Shown here: piece after piece, positions 21,418 through 29,779 of the stretch
Layout: each line of letters opens with the position of its first letter
Numbering within the stretch: the stretch's first letter is position 1
Assembly (NCBI RefSeq): GCF_000215935.2
Contig: NZ_AFNU02000004.1
Coordinates: 248,001-312,000, forward strand
Direction of reading: 5' to 3'
DNA from: Haloplasma contractile SSD-17B
GTDB taxonomy: Bacteria > Bacillota_I > Bacilli_A > Haloplasmatales > Haloplasmataceae
Length of the DNA stretch: 64,000 nucleotides
Notes under the pieces: generated by a model
What the model was told of the DNA's origin: nothing
Database searches by the model: none
Seen by the model: the letters and a program-made list of their open reading frames with translations, nothing else
Translations under genes and position numbers: made by a program

Positions 21418-22314
21418 TTGAATAAAAAAAGAGCAGATATTTATACGTCCAGCTGTTATGTGCGTAAATATAACTTATTTTGTTACACATATTACATTTA
21501 TGGATTAGAAAAAGATATAATTAAACGTTCAAATTATTTAGTAGATACATTTAACAAAGATTTAAATAAGAAAACATTTAAATTTTTGCCTATTATAGAA
21601 GTGTTAGAGGATATAAAGGATTATGACATGAAAGATATCAACATTAATATCCACTTAGAACGACATGAAACCTATAACTTTATAAAAACTCTATTAAAAA
21701 AGGATTACACTGATGAAAACCCATATGTAAAAAAACTATATTCATTACTTGAAAATACGTCTAGCGATTTAAGATTTAAGTATAATCTAGAGTTAAATTA
21801 CGATCGTGAGGTAATAAAAGAAAATCAACAATTTATGGAACAGCTTAAACGAGATCGCGATATTATTCTCTTGTATACAGATGGATCATTTAAAATTAAT
21901 CAAAAAGTGGGGACATGGAGTTATACGTATTACTATAAAAATGGAGAGAAGTCCTATGGTCCTGTTGGTGATTATCTTGAGACTGATTTTGATAACAATT
22001 ATTTTGAACTACATGCGGTTATCGAAGGTCTAAAACAGATATATAAAAATATCTATACATATAATAAAAACGTATGTATAATACTAAAAACAGATAGTAA
22101 ATTTGTAATTGAGTCATTGAAAGAGGCTAAACATAAAAAGATGAAGTTTGGAAAAAAAGATTATTTAAATGACATAAAGAGTGAATTTCAAACAGTGTTT
22201 AATCAATTCAAATGTCCTATTATTGTTCGTCATGTTCAGTCACATTCAGATAACATTAGAAATATATTGGTGGATAAAAAATGCAAATCCCTTTACCCTA
22301 GTACCATAATATAA
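21418..22314 (+). CDS. RNase H-like protein with duplicated, inactivated N-terminal copy
   Basis: 298 residues from TTG 21418 (GGGGG at 21405-21409, 8 bases upstream). The C-terminal half carries RNase HI catalytic residues: Asp155 (LYTDGS), Glu197 (YFELHAV), Asp226 (LKTDSK), His272 (RHVQSH) and Asp286 (LVDKKC). The N-terminal half repeats the fold without them: IYTSSCYVRKYN...CYTYYIYG parallels LYTDGSFKINQ...SYTYYYKNG, and INIHLERHETYNFI parallels IILKTDSKFVIESL. So it appears to be a tandem RNase H with a dead first copy. Cleavage of RNA-DNA hybrids is expected but unproven. The next gene starts 48 bases later. Confidence 0.75.
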   Translation: MNKKRADIYTSSCYVRKYNLFCYTYYIYGLEKDIIKRSNYLVDTFNKDLNKKTFKFLPIIEVLEDIKDYDMKDININIHLERHETYNFIKTLLKKDYTDENPYVKKLYSLLENTSSDLRFKYNLELNYDREVIKENQQFMEQLKRDRDIILLYTDGSFKINQKVGTWSYTYYYKNGEKSYGPVGDYLETDFDNNYFELHAVIEGLKQIYKNIYTYNKNVCIILKTDSKFVIESLKEAKHKKMKFGKKDYLNDIKSEFQTVFNQFKCPIIVRHVQSHSDNIRNILVDKKCKSLYPSTII

Positions 22315-22362
22315 TATATAAAATTAAACCTTAATGATTATATACAGTAGGAGTGAATAAAG

Positions 22363-22770
22363 TTGAAACGAACAGGAGAAAAAACCTTAGCATTTATTAG
22401 TGGAATATTAGGAACTATTTTATCATTAATCGGAATTGTTACAATGGTTCTATACACAATGATTTCAAACGACGCAACCATTATAAACGCTCCTGAGTTT
22501 GATGAATACCGAGAAACACTTTTAACACAAGTTGAGGGTCTAACAGCTTATACTTATATAGCCGCTATTTCTATGTTAGTTGCATCTATACTATCTCTAA
22601 TTGCTGGTATCAGGCTAACAAATAAAAATAATAAAAAAATGGGATTATTTTTATTAATTGCAGCGTTTCTATTTTTAATCGCTCAATCCTGGGTCTTTCT
22701 GTTATTGACGTTAATTGCAGGAATTATGGCAGTTAAAAGGGAAGAACAGTATGATGAGTTTATTAAATAG
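22363..22770 (+). CDS. DUF4064-like four-helix membrane protein
   Basis: 135 residues with three to four hydrophobic helices (~8-35, 60-84, 92-125) separated by short polar loops, an N-terminal KRTGEKTLAFISGILG and a C-terminal AGIMAVKRE. This is the pattern of DUF4064 proteins of Firmicutes; function unknown. It starts at TTG 22363 with TAGGAG nine bases before. A terminator follows the stop. Confidence 0.72.
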   Translation: MKRTGEKTLAFISGILGTILSLIGIVTMVLYTMISNDATIINAPEFDEYRETLLTQVEGLTAYTYIAAISMLVASILSLIAGIRLTNKNNKKMGLFLLIAAFLFLIAQSWVFLLLTLIAGIMAVKREEQYDEFIK

Positions 22771-22792
22771 GTATTACTATCAATAGAAAACG

Positions 22793-22819
22793 AGCAAGTG
22801 TATAATCACTTGCTTTTTT
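22793..22819 (+). terminator. Terminator after DUF4064-like gene
   Basis: AGCAAGTG pairs with CACTTGCT around TATAAT, followed by T6. Confidence 0.9.
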
Positions 22820-23026
22820 AATTTGTATCAATTATATAAATAAGTATAAAAAAATAAAATTGTTAATTTTTAAAAGGTAACAATATTACTACTTATAGTT
22901 CATGAAAAAATTAACTATTGTATTCTATTAAACAAACTAGAAATTATTGTAAATATGAGTTAAAATAATAGAAAAAGATATATATGTTTAATATACGAAT
23001 ATATTTAGTATGAGGGGGCGAGAGTA

Positions 23027-23962
23027 TTGACTAATGCGGAATATTATCTAATAATAGCTATTACCCTATTTTTTATATTTGTGTTGGTTGTTGGAATAGG
23101 GTATTATTTTAATCATATTATTGTACATCCTAAGGCAATTCCACATAAAAGATGTCAGGAATTAGAAATTGAATTGAACAATATAAAATATAAAGATTTA
23201 AAACAATTTGATGAAGGTTTAGTAAAAAGGAATATTAAATTAAAATCTATTTATGGCTATGACCTGCATGGTGTTTATATCCCAAACAATCACTCTAAGA
23301 AAATCATAATCCTAGCTCATGGTATTACCGTATCATTATATTGTTCGTTAAAGTATCTAAATATCTTTTTAGATAATGGATTTGGAGTGATTCTCTATGA
23401 TCATCGTAACCATGGATTAAGTGGAGGAAAAAACACATCATTTGGTTACTACGAGAAATTTGATTTAAAAAGCATTACAGATTGGGCTTATAAACACATA
23501 GGTAATCATATTACGATTGGCGTACATGGTGAATCAATGGGAGCTGCAACTGTGCTACAGTATTTAGCAATAGATGATCGTGTATCGTTTGCTATAGAGG
23601 ATTGTGGATATTCTAATCTAAATGACCTATATGAACATAGATTAAAAGAAGATTATAAGATAAAGAGTAGGCTTTTAATAAAAATTGCAGACATCATTAC
23701 AAAAACATTATATGGTTGGAATTTTAAACAAGCATCACCAGATCAATATATTCAAATGATTACAACACCAGTGCTATTTATTCATGGAGAAAATGATCAA
23801 TATGTTCCAACTAATATGGGAAAGGATCTTTTTAACTTGAAACCTGGTATAAAAAAGCTATACATTGCAAAAAATGCAGGACATGCCGAGGCGTATACAA
23901 ATAATAAAAAAGAATATCAGAAGCAAATAGAATCCTTCCTAGAGTCAATAAACATCATTTAA
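23027..23962 (+). CDS. Alpha/beta hydrolase, membrane anchored
   Basis: 311 residues. An N-terminal transmembrane helix (~5-28) tethers the catalytic domain. Alpha/beta-hydrolase marks: oxyanion HG in LAHGIT, nucleophile Ser in HGESMGA, acid Asp in HGENDQYVP and His in NAGHAEAY. It resembles the YqkD/serine aminopeptidase-like group (esterase or peptidase); substrate unknown. Starts at TTG 23027 with GGGGG eight bases upstream. Monocistronic, ending at a bidirectional terminator. Confidence 0.85.
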   Translation: MTNAEYYLIIAITLFFIFVLVVGIGYYFNHIIVHPKAIPHKRCQELEIELNNIKYKDLKQFDEGLVKRNIKLKSIYGYDLHGVYIPNNHSKKIIILAHGITVSLYCSLKYLNIFLDNGFGVILYDHRNHGLSGGKNTSFGYYEKFDLKSITDWAYKHIGNHITIGVHGESMGAATVLQYLAIDDRVSFAIEDCGYSNLNDLYEHRLKEDYKIKSRLLIKIADIITKTLYGWNFKQASPDQYIQMITTPVLFIHGENDQYVPTNMGKDLFNLKPGIKKLYIAKNAGHAEAYTNNKKEYQKQIESFLESINII

Positions 23963-23966
23963 ATGA

Positions 23967-24012
23967 AAAAACTGTCTAATCCCTTTTATCAGGGTTAAGA
24001 CAGCTTTTTATA
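23967..24012. terminator. Bidirectional terminator between hydrolase and symporter genes
   Basis: AAACTGTCTAATCCC pairs with the CAGGGTTAAGACAGC side, with A tract left and T tract right. Confidence 0.85.
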
Positions 24013-24098
24013 TAGGAAAACTATGAACAAAATGTTATGATAAATTTTTTGTAAGCAAGAATTCTTTCCCAAACTCTATATTTAAATCGAATGAATAG

Positions 24099-25457
24099 TT
24101 ATAAATCAGATTCTGTTATACTAAGAATACGCTTTTCATTGTAAAATAAGAAAATCAAGAATGAGAGCATTGCAATCCCTACACAGAAAAATGCAGCAAA
24201 GCGTATACCCGTAGGGTTATCTGATGAGTTACCTAGAGTAAGGAATGATGTAAGAGCAAACATGGCAATCATCTGCCCTAATTTACTCATAAAGGTACGG
24301 GTTCCAAAGAACATCGCTTCTTTACTTACGTTTGTCTTTATATGGTCATACTCTGCAATATCTGCAATTATAGCATTTGGTAGTATTCCAAAAATAGCAA
24401 GTGCGATTCCAATCGATATAACAACTAATCCAATTTGGGCGAAATCAGATAGTGGAATTAACCCTAAAGACCCACATAGACTATACCCAATTATTAGAGG
24501 TATAAATGCAAATCCTAGAATGATTTTTTTTCCAAATCGTTTGGCAACAATATTAACAACTGGATATAAGAAAAATGAAAAAAGACCAGCAGAAGCTGTT
24601 ACTAGAAAGACAGCATCTTCTTTATAGTCTAGTAAAACTGTTGCAAAGTATACTGTTCCTGTTTGAAACATTGTCATTGAAATCCAATAGGCTAAATCGG
24701 AGATAGTAAATATAATAAAGTCTTTATTCCTAAACGTTGCAATTAAGGCTTTAACCATATTTATATTAGCGGGCGTACTTTTAACATATCGCTTTTCATC
24801 AATTGTCACAACAGGTATGAGTAGGAAAATTAATGCAACAAATGACAAGATACTAATCGTAATACGTATTGAGCTAATCTTCGAGAATCCATAATCTTCA
24901 AATATTGCCCAAATATAGGGAGCACCTGATGCAATAATGGTACCGAAAAAAAATGTAAAGGAAATAAAAGTAGAAAGATCTAACTTATCCTTAGCTGAAG
25001 TTCCTAATTCAGATAATAATGCAAAGTATGGCGTAACATAGATTGTAAATGCAATATAAAATGAGAATAGAGCTAAAGCTAACCATAACACATTAAATAT
25101 ACTAATTGTTTCGACAGGCATTATAAATACTAATACCGTGAATAATGCAAAGGGAATTGAACCTCGTTTCATAAATGTTATTCTACGTCCAAGTTTACCA
25201 CTATAGCGATCACTCAAATTAGCAATCAACGGATCTGTAATAGCATCAATCAATCTTGATAATGCTGTAATAATTCCAATAATACTAAGGGACCATATTA
25301 TCGTTTTCTGTGGAATATAGAGAATGGAAATTCCTGACTCCTCAGGAGGCATATAAAACCAGACTAACCAGGTTGCTATTAAACCACTAAGTAATGACCA
25401 TCCTAATTGCCCGAGTGAATAATAAATCTTAATCCTAAATGGTATACTATTTTTCAT
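24099..25457 (-). CDS. GPH-family (MFS_2) sugar:cation symporter-like transporter
   Basis: 452-residue polytopic protein with ~12 transmembrane helices. The N-terminal YSLGQLGW...and LIDAITDPLIANLSDRYSGKLGRR are the hallmark of glycoside-pentoside-hexuronide:cation symporters (MelB, XynB type). Substrate not deducible; no catabolic genes adjoin. The ATG at 25457 has no ribosome site of its own; a six-codon mini-ORF with a strong site overlaps it (ATGA), implying translational coupling. Ends at the shared bidirectional terminator. Confidence 0.88.
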   Translation of the reverse strand: MKNSIPFRIKIYYSLGQLGWSLLSGLIATWLVWFYMPPEESGISILYIPQKTIIWSLSIIGIITALSRLIDAITDPLIANLSDRYSGKLGRRITFMKRGSIPFALFTVLVFIMPVETISIFNVLWLALALFSFYIAFTIYVTPYFALLSELGTSAKDKLDLSTFISFTFFFGTIIASGAPYIWAIFEDYGFSKISSIRITISILSFVALIFLLIPVVTIDEKRYVKSTPANINMVKALIATFRNKDFIIFTISDLAYWISMTMFQTGTVYFATVLLDYKEDAVFLVTASAGLFSFFLYPVVNIVAKRFGKKIILGFAFIPLIIGYSLCGSLGLIPLSDFAQIGLVVISIGIALAIFGILPNAIIADIAEYDHIKTNVSKEAMFFGTRTFMSKLGQMIAMFALTSFLTLGNSSDNPTGIRFAAFFCVGIAMLSFLIFLFYNEKRILSITESDL

Positions 25458-25474
25458 ACGATTGCCAACAACAT
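25454..25474 (-). CDS. Mini-ORF MLLAIV coupled to symporter start
   Basis: ATG at 25474, six codons, TGA overlapping the symporter ATG. GGGAGGGG (25484-25493) sits nine bases before its start, the only good ribosome site here. It probably loads ribosomes for the downstream gene; could be a chance overlap. Confidence 0.45.
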   Translation of the reverse strand: MLLAIV

Positions 25475-25571
25475 AAGTGTTAGCTCCCCTCCCTACACTA
25501 GATATAATTCAATAGATAACTAAATTTTACCATATACTTACCATGAAAGTAATAACTATTTGGCGAACATA

Positions 25572-25620
25572 AAAAAACGTTAGATTAAGTAATTACAACT
25601 TAATCTAACGTCGTTTTTAT
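25572..25620. terminator. Terminator of FNR-like gene
   Basis: A 14-bp perfect stem, AACGTTAGATTAAG with CTTAATCTAACGTT-type partner (one insertion), flanked by A7 on the left, read as T7 on the minus strand. It follows the stop by a few bases. Confidence 0.9.
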
Positions 25621-25622
25621 TA

Positions 25623-26345
25623 TTAGTGACAGCATTCATTATACATTAGTTCTTCTAGTTTATTTATATTATGGATTGTTACATTCTTACCTTTAATATC
25701 TATAAAAGATAGTTTTTTAAAGTAGTTTAAACGTCTACTAACGGTTTCCCTTGTTAAACCTAATAAGTCAGCTATTTCATCTCGATTTAAAGAAATTTTG
25801 AATTGAATTGTACCATCATCTTTGGGGACAACTTTTTTAGCGTTACTGACTAAATAGGCAGCTAATCGTTGGCCTGCAGTATGGAAGGTGAGAGTGTTGA
25901 CTAGGAGTTCAAGATCCTCTATCTTATTACTAAGGTACCTAATCAAGTCAATCGATAAGTTATTATTATTTTTTACTATGGATTTAAACTCATTTTTATT
26001 AATTAAGAAAAACTCACATTCTGTTGTAGTTTCTACATAATACTCATATACTTCAGAATCAAAGATATGAGCATCACCTAACAAATCACCAACATTTAAA
26101 AGTCTTAGGATTTGTTTTTCACCAGTATGGTCAACTCGATATATTCTAGCTTTACCATTGTTTAGAATGTAAATATTATCTAATTCATCGTTTGGTTTTA
26201 ATAGAATATGATTTTCAGGGAATGTAATATACTGAGAACAATCTTCTGAAGCTTTAACTGTCGTTCGAGTTAAAATTTTAATCATCAGATCTTTCTTAAT
26301 ACAATAATCCTCATTGCACACATTACATTTATCAAACGTACTCAT
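25623..26345 (-). CDS. Crp/Fnr-family transcriptional regulator, FNR-like
   Basis: 240 residues from ATG 26345 (GAAAGGG nine bases upstream). The cyclic-nucleotide-like beta-roll spans ~30-150, followed by a dimer helix and a C-terminal HTH with RDEIADLLGLTRETVSRRL; the E..SR recognition helix is that of FNR proteins that read TTGAT half-sites. The N-terminus has CNVCNEDYC (Cys7, Cys10, Cys15) and the C-terminus ends ECCH, so an oxygen-sensitive Fe-S cluster is plausible. The anaerobic genes around (pfl, electron-transfer locus) are logical targets, but I did not find convincing FNR boxes. Confidence 0.87.
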   Translation of the reverse strand: MSTFDKCNVCNEDYCIKKDLMIKILTRTTVKASEDCSQYITFPENHILLKPNDELDNIYILNNGKARIYRVDHTGEKQILRLLNVGDLLGDAHIFDSEVYEYYVETTTECEFFLINKNEFKSIVKNNNNLSIDLIRYLSNKIEDLELLVNTLTFHTAGQRLAAYLVSNAKKVVPKDDGTIQFKISLNRDEIADLLGLTRETVSRRLNYFKKLSFIDIKGKNVTIHNINKLEELMYNECCH

Positions 26346-26550
26346 ATTATCAGACCCTTTCATCAAAAACGCATTATAAACAGTTAGTTTTAGTTTAAAA
26401 AGCGTGTGATTAATAATAAAACTAATTCATCTATATTATAGCATAAGAAGTGTTAAAAAAAAACGAATAAGATTTTTAATGTATAGACACTTCAAATTTA
26501 TATTAAAGTTTAATAGTTTTTCTTATTAAACTAAAGCTTAGTTAATATAA

Positions 26551-26564
26551 CGATAACGTTTTCA
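26551..26564 (-). promoter_or_regulatory. Candidate cre (CcpA) site
   Basis: On the minus strand TGAAAACGTTATCG matches the cre consensus TGWAARCGYTWNCW at every constrained position but the last. It lies between the divergent FNR-like and 21-codon/ANTAR genes, ~85 bases before the 21-codon ORF. Confidence 0.5.
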
Positions 26565-26635
26565 AGTAGCGGTTTTGTGTTTTCAGTAATAAATATAAAT
26601 TAGAACTCATACGTTTTTTGTGAAGGAGATGATTT

Positions 26636-26701
26636 ATGGTTGGTTGGCTATTTAGATTAATGTTCTTTGATTTAGTATTCAGGATATTATATAATGGGTA
26701 G
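26636..26701 (+). CDS. 21-residue hydrophobic peptide
   Basis: MVGWLFRLMFFDLVFRILYNG is one residue above quotation length only if extended; it has aromatic and aliphatic residues with two Arg spaced eight apart, forming a potential amphipathic or membrane helix. GAAGGAG lies seven to eight bases before the ATG, a strong ribosome site that is hard to explain otherwise. It ends 46 bases before the ANTAR gene. It could be a small membrane protein, a toxin-like or surfactant peptide, or a leader peptide. Confidence 0.5.
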   Translation: MVGWLFRLMFFDLVFRILYNG

Positions 26702-26747
26702 TATAACATATAAGAAATATTATAGAATATAAGATAAAGGTGAAAAC

Positions 26748-27314
26748 ATGAAACGAATCATAGTCGCAACAGGCAACCCATTTACTGCAAAAAAAATAGA
26801 AGATCAATTAGATATAACTAAAATAGAAGTTGTTTCATTTACCTTAGAAACTGAACAATTACTAGAAGAACTTAATGCACATAAACCAGATTTATGTTTA
26901 ATTGACTATGAATTACTTGAATCAAGATCAGACTATACTACTATTCTATCAATTTATAGAATTCCTATTCTGATGATATCTAGTCAGATAGATCAAGACC
27001 ATATTTATGATAATCATCCCTTGTTAAACATAATTGAACAAGAGCATATTGATACACTCTATTTACACAATCTCATTAACTATATGATTAAGGTTAGTCA
27101 ACATATTGAGACATTAGAAGTTGAACAAATGAATTTGAAAAAAGAGGTACAGTCTATTAAATTATTAAATGAAGCAAAACGATTATTAATGAGATATGAA
27201 GGGTATAGTGAAATGCAGGCACATAAATATATGATCAACAAAAGCATGCAAAAACGAATATCGAGAGAAAAATTTAGTGAAAACGTTATTAATAAATATA
27301 AATCGTTTTCATAA
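26748..27314 (+). CDS. ANTAR-domain RNA-binding antiterminator regulator
   Basis: 188 residues: a degenerate receiver-like N-terminal domain (~1-115; LIDYELL in place of the usual phosphoacceptor turn), a coiled-coil linker (~118-140) and an ANTAR domain (~140-185) with NEAKRLLMRYEGYSEMQAHKYM. ANTAR proteins bind paired hexaloop hairpins in leader RNAs and stop terminator formation, commonly for nitrogen genes. The neighbouring leader of type III glutamine synthetase has a terminator overlapped by a hexaloop hairpin, so this is its likely regulator, comparable to the NitR/glnA pairs of clostridia. Confidence 0.87.
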   Translation: MKRIIVATGNPFTAKKIEDQLDITKIEVVSFTLETEQLLEELNAHKPDLCLIDYELLESRSDYTTILSIYRIPILMISSQIDQDHIYDNHPLLNIIEQEHIDTLYLHNLINYMIKVSQHIETLEVEQMNLKKEVQSIKLLNEAKRLLMRYEGYSEMQAHKYMINKSMQKRISREKFSENVINKYKSFS

Positions 27315-27317
27315 TGT

Positions 27318-27353
27318 TGATTGTATACTTCTTGTTTGTTAAACTATAATAGA
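27318..27353 (+). promoter_or_regulatory. Candidate glnA promoter
   Basis: TTGTAT, 18-base spacer, TATAAT near 27346-27351. The +1 falls near 27358, giving a ~125-nt leader that contains the attenuator. Confidence 0.5.
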
Positions 27354-27357
27354 GTGA

Positions 27358-27452
27358 CAACGGTGTTGCTTTTATTAAAAACTAATTGCTATATAAACTA
27401 TGTTTAGTGAACAAGGGTGTTCTCATATTTGAGTTCGCCCTTTTTTTATTAA
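27358..27452 (+). promoter_or_regulatory. ANTAR-type antiterminator/terminator leader of glnA
   Basis: A hairpin GAAC-AAGGGT-GTTC (27409-27422) has a hexaloop with A at position 1 and G at position 4, the ANTAR recognition pattern. Its loop and 3' arm overlap the terminator stem formed by AAGGGTGTTCTCA and TGAGTTCGCCCTT with T7 after. The two are mutually exclusive. The upstream partner hairpin is less clear; the CAACGGTGTTG region near 27360 is a weak candidate. Confidence 0.6.
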
Positions 27453-27484
27453 ACGAAAAAATTTGAGGAGGAATTAAGTAATTT

Positions 27485-29584
27485 ATGTTAAAAATTACTG
27501 ATGTATTCGGATCTAATGTATTTAACGAAAAAGTTATGAGGGAACGTTTACCAAAGGATATTTTTTACAAATTACAGCGAACAGTTAAGGAAGGTGAAAA
27601 GTTAGAAAAGGATGTTGCCAATGTTGTTGCTAACGCAATGAAGGATTGGGCGGTTGAAAAAGGAGCTACACACTTTACACACTGGTTCCAACCAATGACT
27701 GGAAAAACAGCGGAAAAACACGATGCCTTTTTAAACTTTACAAAAGAAGGAGATGCAATTGAGGACTTATCAGGAAAAAATCTAATCATGGGTGAACCTG
27801 ATGCATCATCATTTCCTAATGGGGGACTTCGGTCAACGTTTGAAGCAAGAGGATACACAACTTGGGATGCTACATCACCTGCGTTTTTAAAGGAAACGGA
27901 TGGTGTATTAACCTTATGCATACCTACAGCCTTTTGTTCGTACATTGGTGATGCGCTTGATACAAAGACACCACTATTACGTTCAATGGAAGCATTAGAT
28001 TTAGCAACAAGACGTGTTTTAAGATTATTTGGACACTATCCAAAGCGAACCTATCCTGTTGTAGGAGCAGAACAAGAGTATTTTCTAATTGATAAGCGCC
28101 TATACCAAGACCGTAAGGATCTTATTTATACGGGAAGAACGTTATTTGGAGCTCAGGCACCTAAAGGTCAAGAGTTGGATGACCACTATTTTGGGAGTAT
28201 AAAACAAAAAATTACATCGTTTATGAAGGATATAGATATAGAATTATGGAAATTAGGTATTTCTGCAAAAACAAAACATAATGAGGTAGCACCCGCACAG
28301 CATGAATTTGCATCGATTTTTACAATTACAAATATTGCAACTGATCAAAATCAATTGCTGATGGAGACATTAGAAAAAGTTGCTAATCGCTATGACTTAG
28401 TTTGCTTACTTCATGAAAAGCCTTTTGCTGAAGTAAATGGGTCAGGTAAACATAATAACTGGTCAATAGCAACAAGCGAAGGGTTTAATCTGTTTGAACC
28501 TGGAGATAATCCACATTCAAATACTCAATTCTTAGTCTTTTTATCAGCAGTTATAAAGGCTGTTGATCAATACCCTGAGTTACTAAGAATGTCTAGTTCA
28601 GTATACAGCAATGACTTTAGACTAGGAGGACATGAGGCTCCGCCCGCAATCATATCGATTTTCTTAGGCGAACAGCTTGAGGATATTTTAAGACAAATCG
28701 AACAAGGGGAATTGTCTCATAGTAAGACAGCTGAACGTCTAGATACTGGAGTTATTACATTACCGCTTCTTAAAAAAGATGTTACAGACAGAAACAGAAC
28801 ATCTCCATTTGCATTTACAGGAAATAAATTTGAATTCCGTATGGTAGGAAGTTCTCAAACAATTGCAGATGCAAATATAGTATTAAATTCAATAACTGCT
28901 GATGTTTTAAATCAGTTTGCAGATACACTAGAACAATCCGAAAACCTATCGCAATCTATTATAGAATTAGTTAGTCAAACAATAAAAGACCATCGTCGAG
29001 TAATTTTTAATGGTGACGGATACTCAGATGAGTGGGTAGAAGAAGCTGAAAAACGAGGACTCCCTAATATAACATCTACTGTTGATGCAATTCCACATAT
29101 GATTTCAAAAAAATCGATTGATGTGTTTAGCCGAACCAATGTATTTAGTGAGGAAGAATTACGTTCACGTTATGAAATAAAATTAGAAGCGTATTCCAAA
29201 GTTGCTAATATTGAAGCGCGAACTATGGTTCATATGGTTAGAAAAGAAATTATTCCGAGTGTAATTAACTATACACGAACACTAGCAGAGTCGATTTTAA
29301 AGGTGGAACAAGTGTTAGAGTATGATGCAACTCATACTCAAAAATCGTTACTATCTGATATCTCATTATTGATTGAGGAAACACATCATACACTTAATCA
29401 ACTTGAGTCTTCATTAGAGCGTGCTCAAAAAGAAAACGGGATATTAGAAAAAGCTAAGCTGTATCGTAATGAAGTGTTAAATGATATGAAGCGCCTAAGA
29501 GAACCATCTGATAAACTTGAATTATTAGTTGGAAAAGATTACTGGCCATTCCCAACGTATGGAGACTTATTATTTAGAATCTAA
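27485..29584 (+). CDS. glnN: Glutamine synthetase type III
   Basis: ATP-dependent amidation of glutamate, the entry point of ammonium. At 699 residues it is the GSIII class (dodecamer), far longer than GSI (~450). N-terminal FGSNVFNEKVMRERLPKDIF and THWFQPMTGKTAEKHDAF, the metal/ATP motif GAEQEYFLID and VNGSGKHNNWS are characteristic. The GGEAPP-like GHEAPPAIIS loop follows. AGGAGG-like GGAGGA precedes the ATG. The leader and the adjacent ANTAR gene suggest control by transcription antitermination. Confidence 0.97.
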   Translation: MLKITDVFGSNVFNEKVMRERLPKDIFYKLQRTVKEGEKLEKDVANVVANAMKDWAVEKGATHFTHWFQPMTGKTAEKHDAFLNFTKEGDAIEDLSGKNLIMGEPDASSFPNGGLRSTFEARGYTTWDATSPAFLKETDGVLTLCIPTAFCSYIGDALDTKTPLLRSMEALDLATRRVLRLFGHYPKRTYPVVGAEQEYFLIDKRLYQDRKDLIYTGRTLFGAQAPKGQELDDHYFGSIKQKITSFMKDIDIELWKLGISAKTKHNEVAPAQHEFASIFTITNIATDQNQLLMETLEKVANRYDLVCLLHEKPFAEVNGSGKHNNWSIATSEGFNLFEPGDNPHSNTQFLVFLSAVIKAVDQYPELLRMSSSVYSNDFRLGGHEAPPAIISIFLGEQLEDILRQIEQGELSHSKTAERLDTGVITLPLLKKDVTDRNRTSPFAFTGNKFEFRMVGSSQTIADANIVLNSITADVLNQFADTLEQSENLSQSIIELVSQTIKDHRRVIFNGDGYSDEWVEEAEKRGLPNITSTVDAIPHMISKKSIDVFSRTNVFSEEELRSRYEIKLEAYSKVANIEARTMVHMVRKEIIPSVINYTRTLAESILKVEQVLEYDATHTQKSLLSDISLLIEETHHTLNQLESSLERAQKENGILEKAKLYRNEVLNDMKRLREPSDKLELLVGKDYWPFPTYGDLLFRI

Positions 29585-29598
29585 TCAAAATAATATAA

Positions 29599-29629
29599 GG
29601 AGCACAGAGTATATGTGCTTCTTTTTTAT
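29599..29629 (+). terminator. glnN terminator
   Basis: GGAGCACA pairs with TGTGCTTC (one wobble) and is followed by T6. Confidence 0.85.
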
Positions 29630-29744
29630 TGCTAATTCATATAAATTATCTAAAGGGATATATTCGTATTTTTAAACAAGATTATAATAATCTTTGTGAT
29701 ATATATAATTAGCATTAAATAAAACGTTTTCACCTATCAATTCT

Positions 29745-29773
29745 TTGACATTTACACATAAAGTGACTATAAT
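29745..29773 (+). promoter_or_regulatory. Perfect consensus sigma-A promoter of sRNA candidate
   Basis: TTGACA (29745-29750), 17-base spacer, TATAAT (29768-29773): an exact consensus match, found elsewhere in this window only at the tRNA gene. A cre-like ATAAAACGTTTTCA (29719-29732) lies just upstream of the -35. Confidence 0.85.
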
Positions 29774-29779
29774 ATTATT

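Noticed and set aside
24262-24627. 121-codon ORF antisense to the symporter gene
   Set aside because: Antisense shadow: no ribosome site and no family resemblance; the symporter is a well-supported gene.
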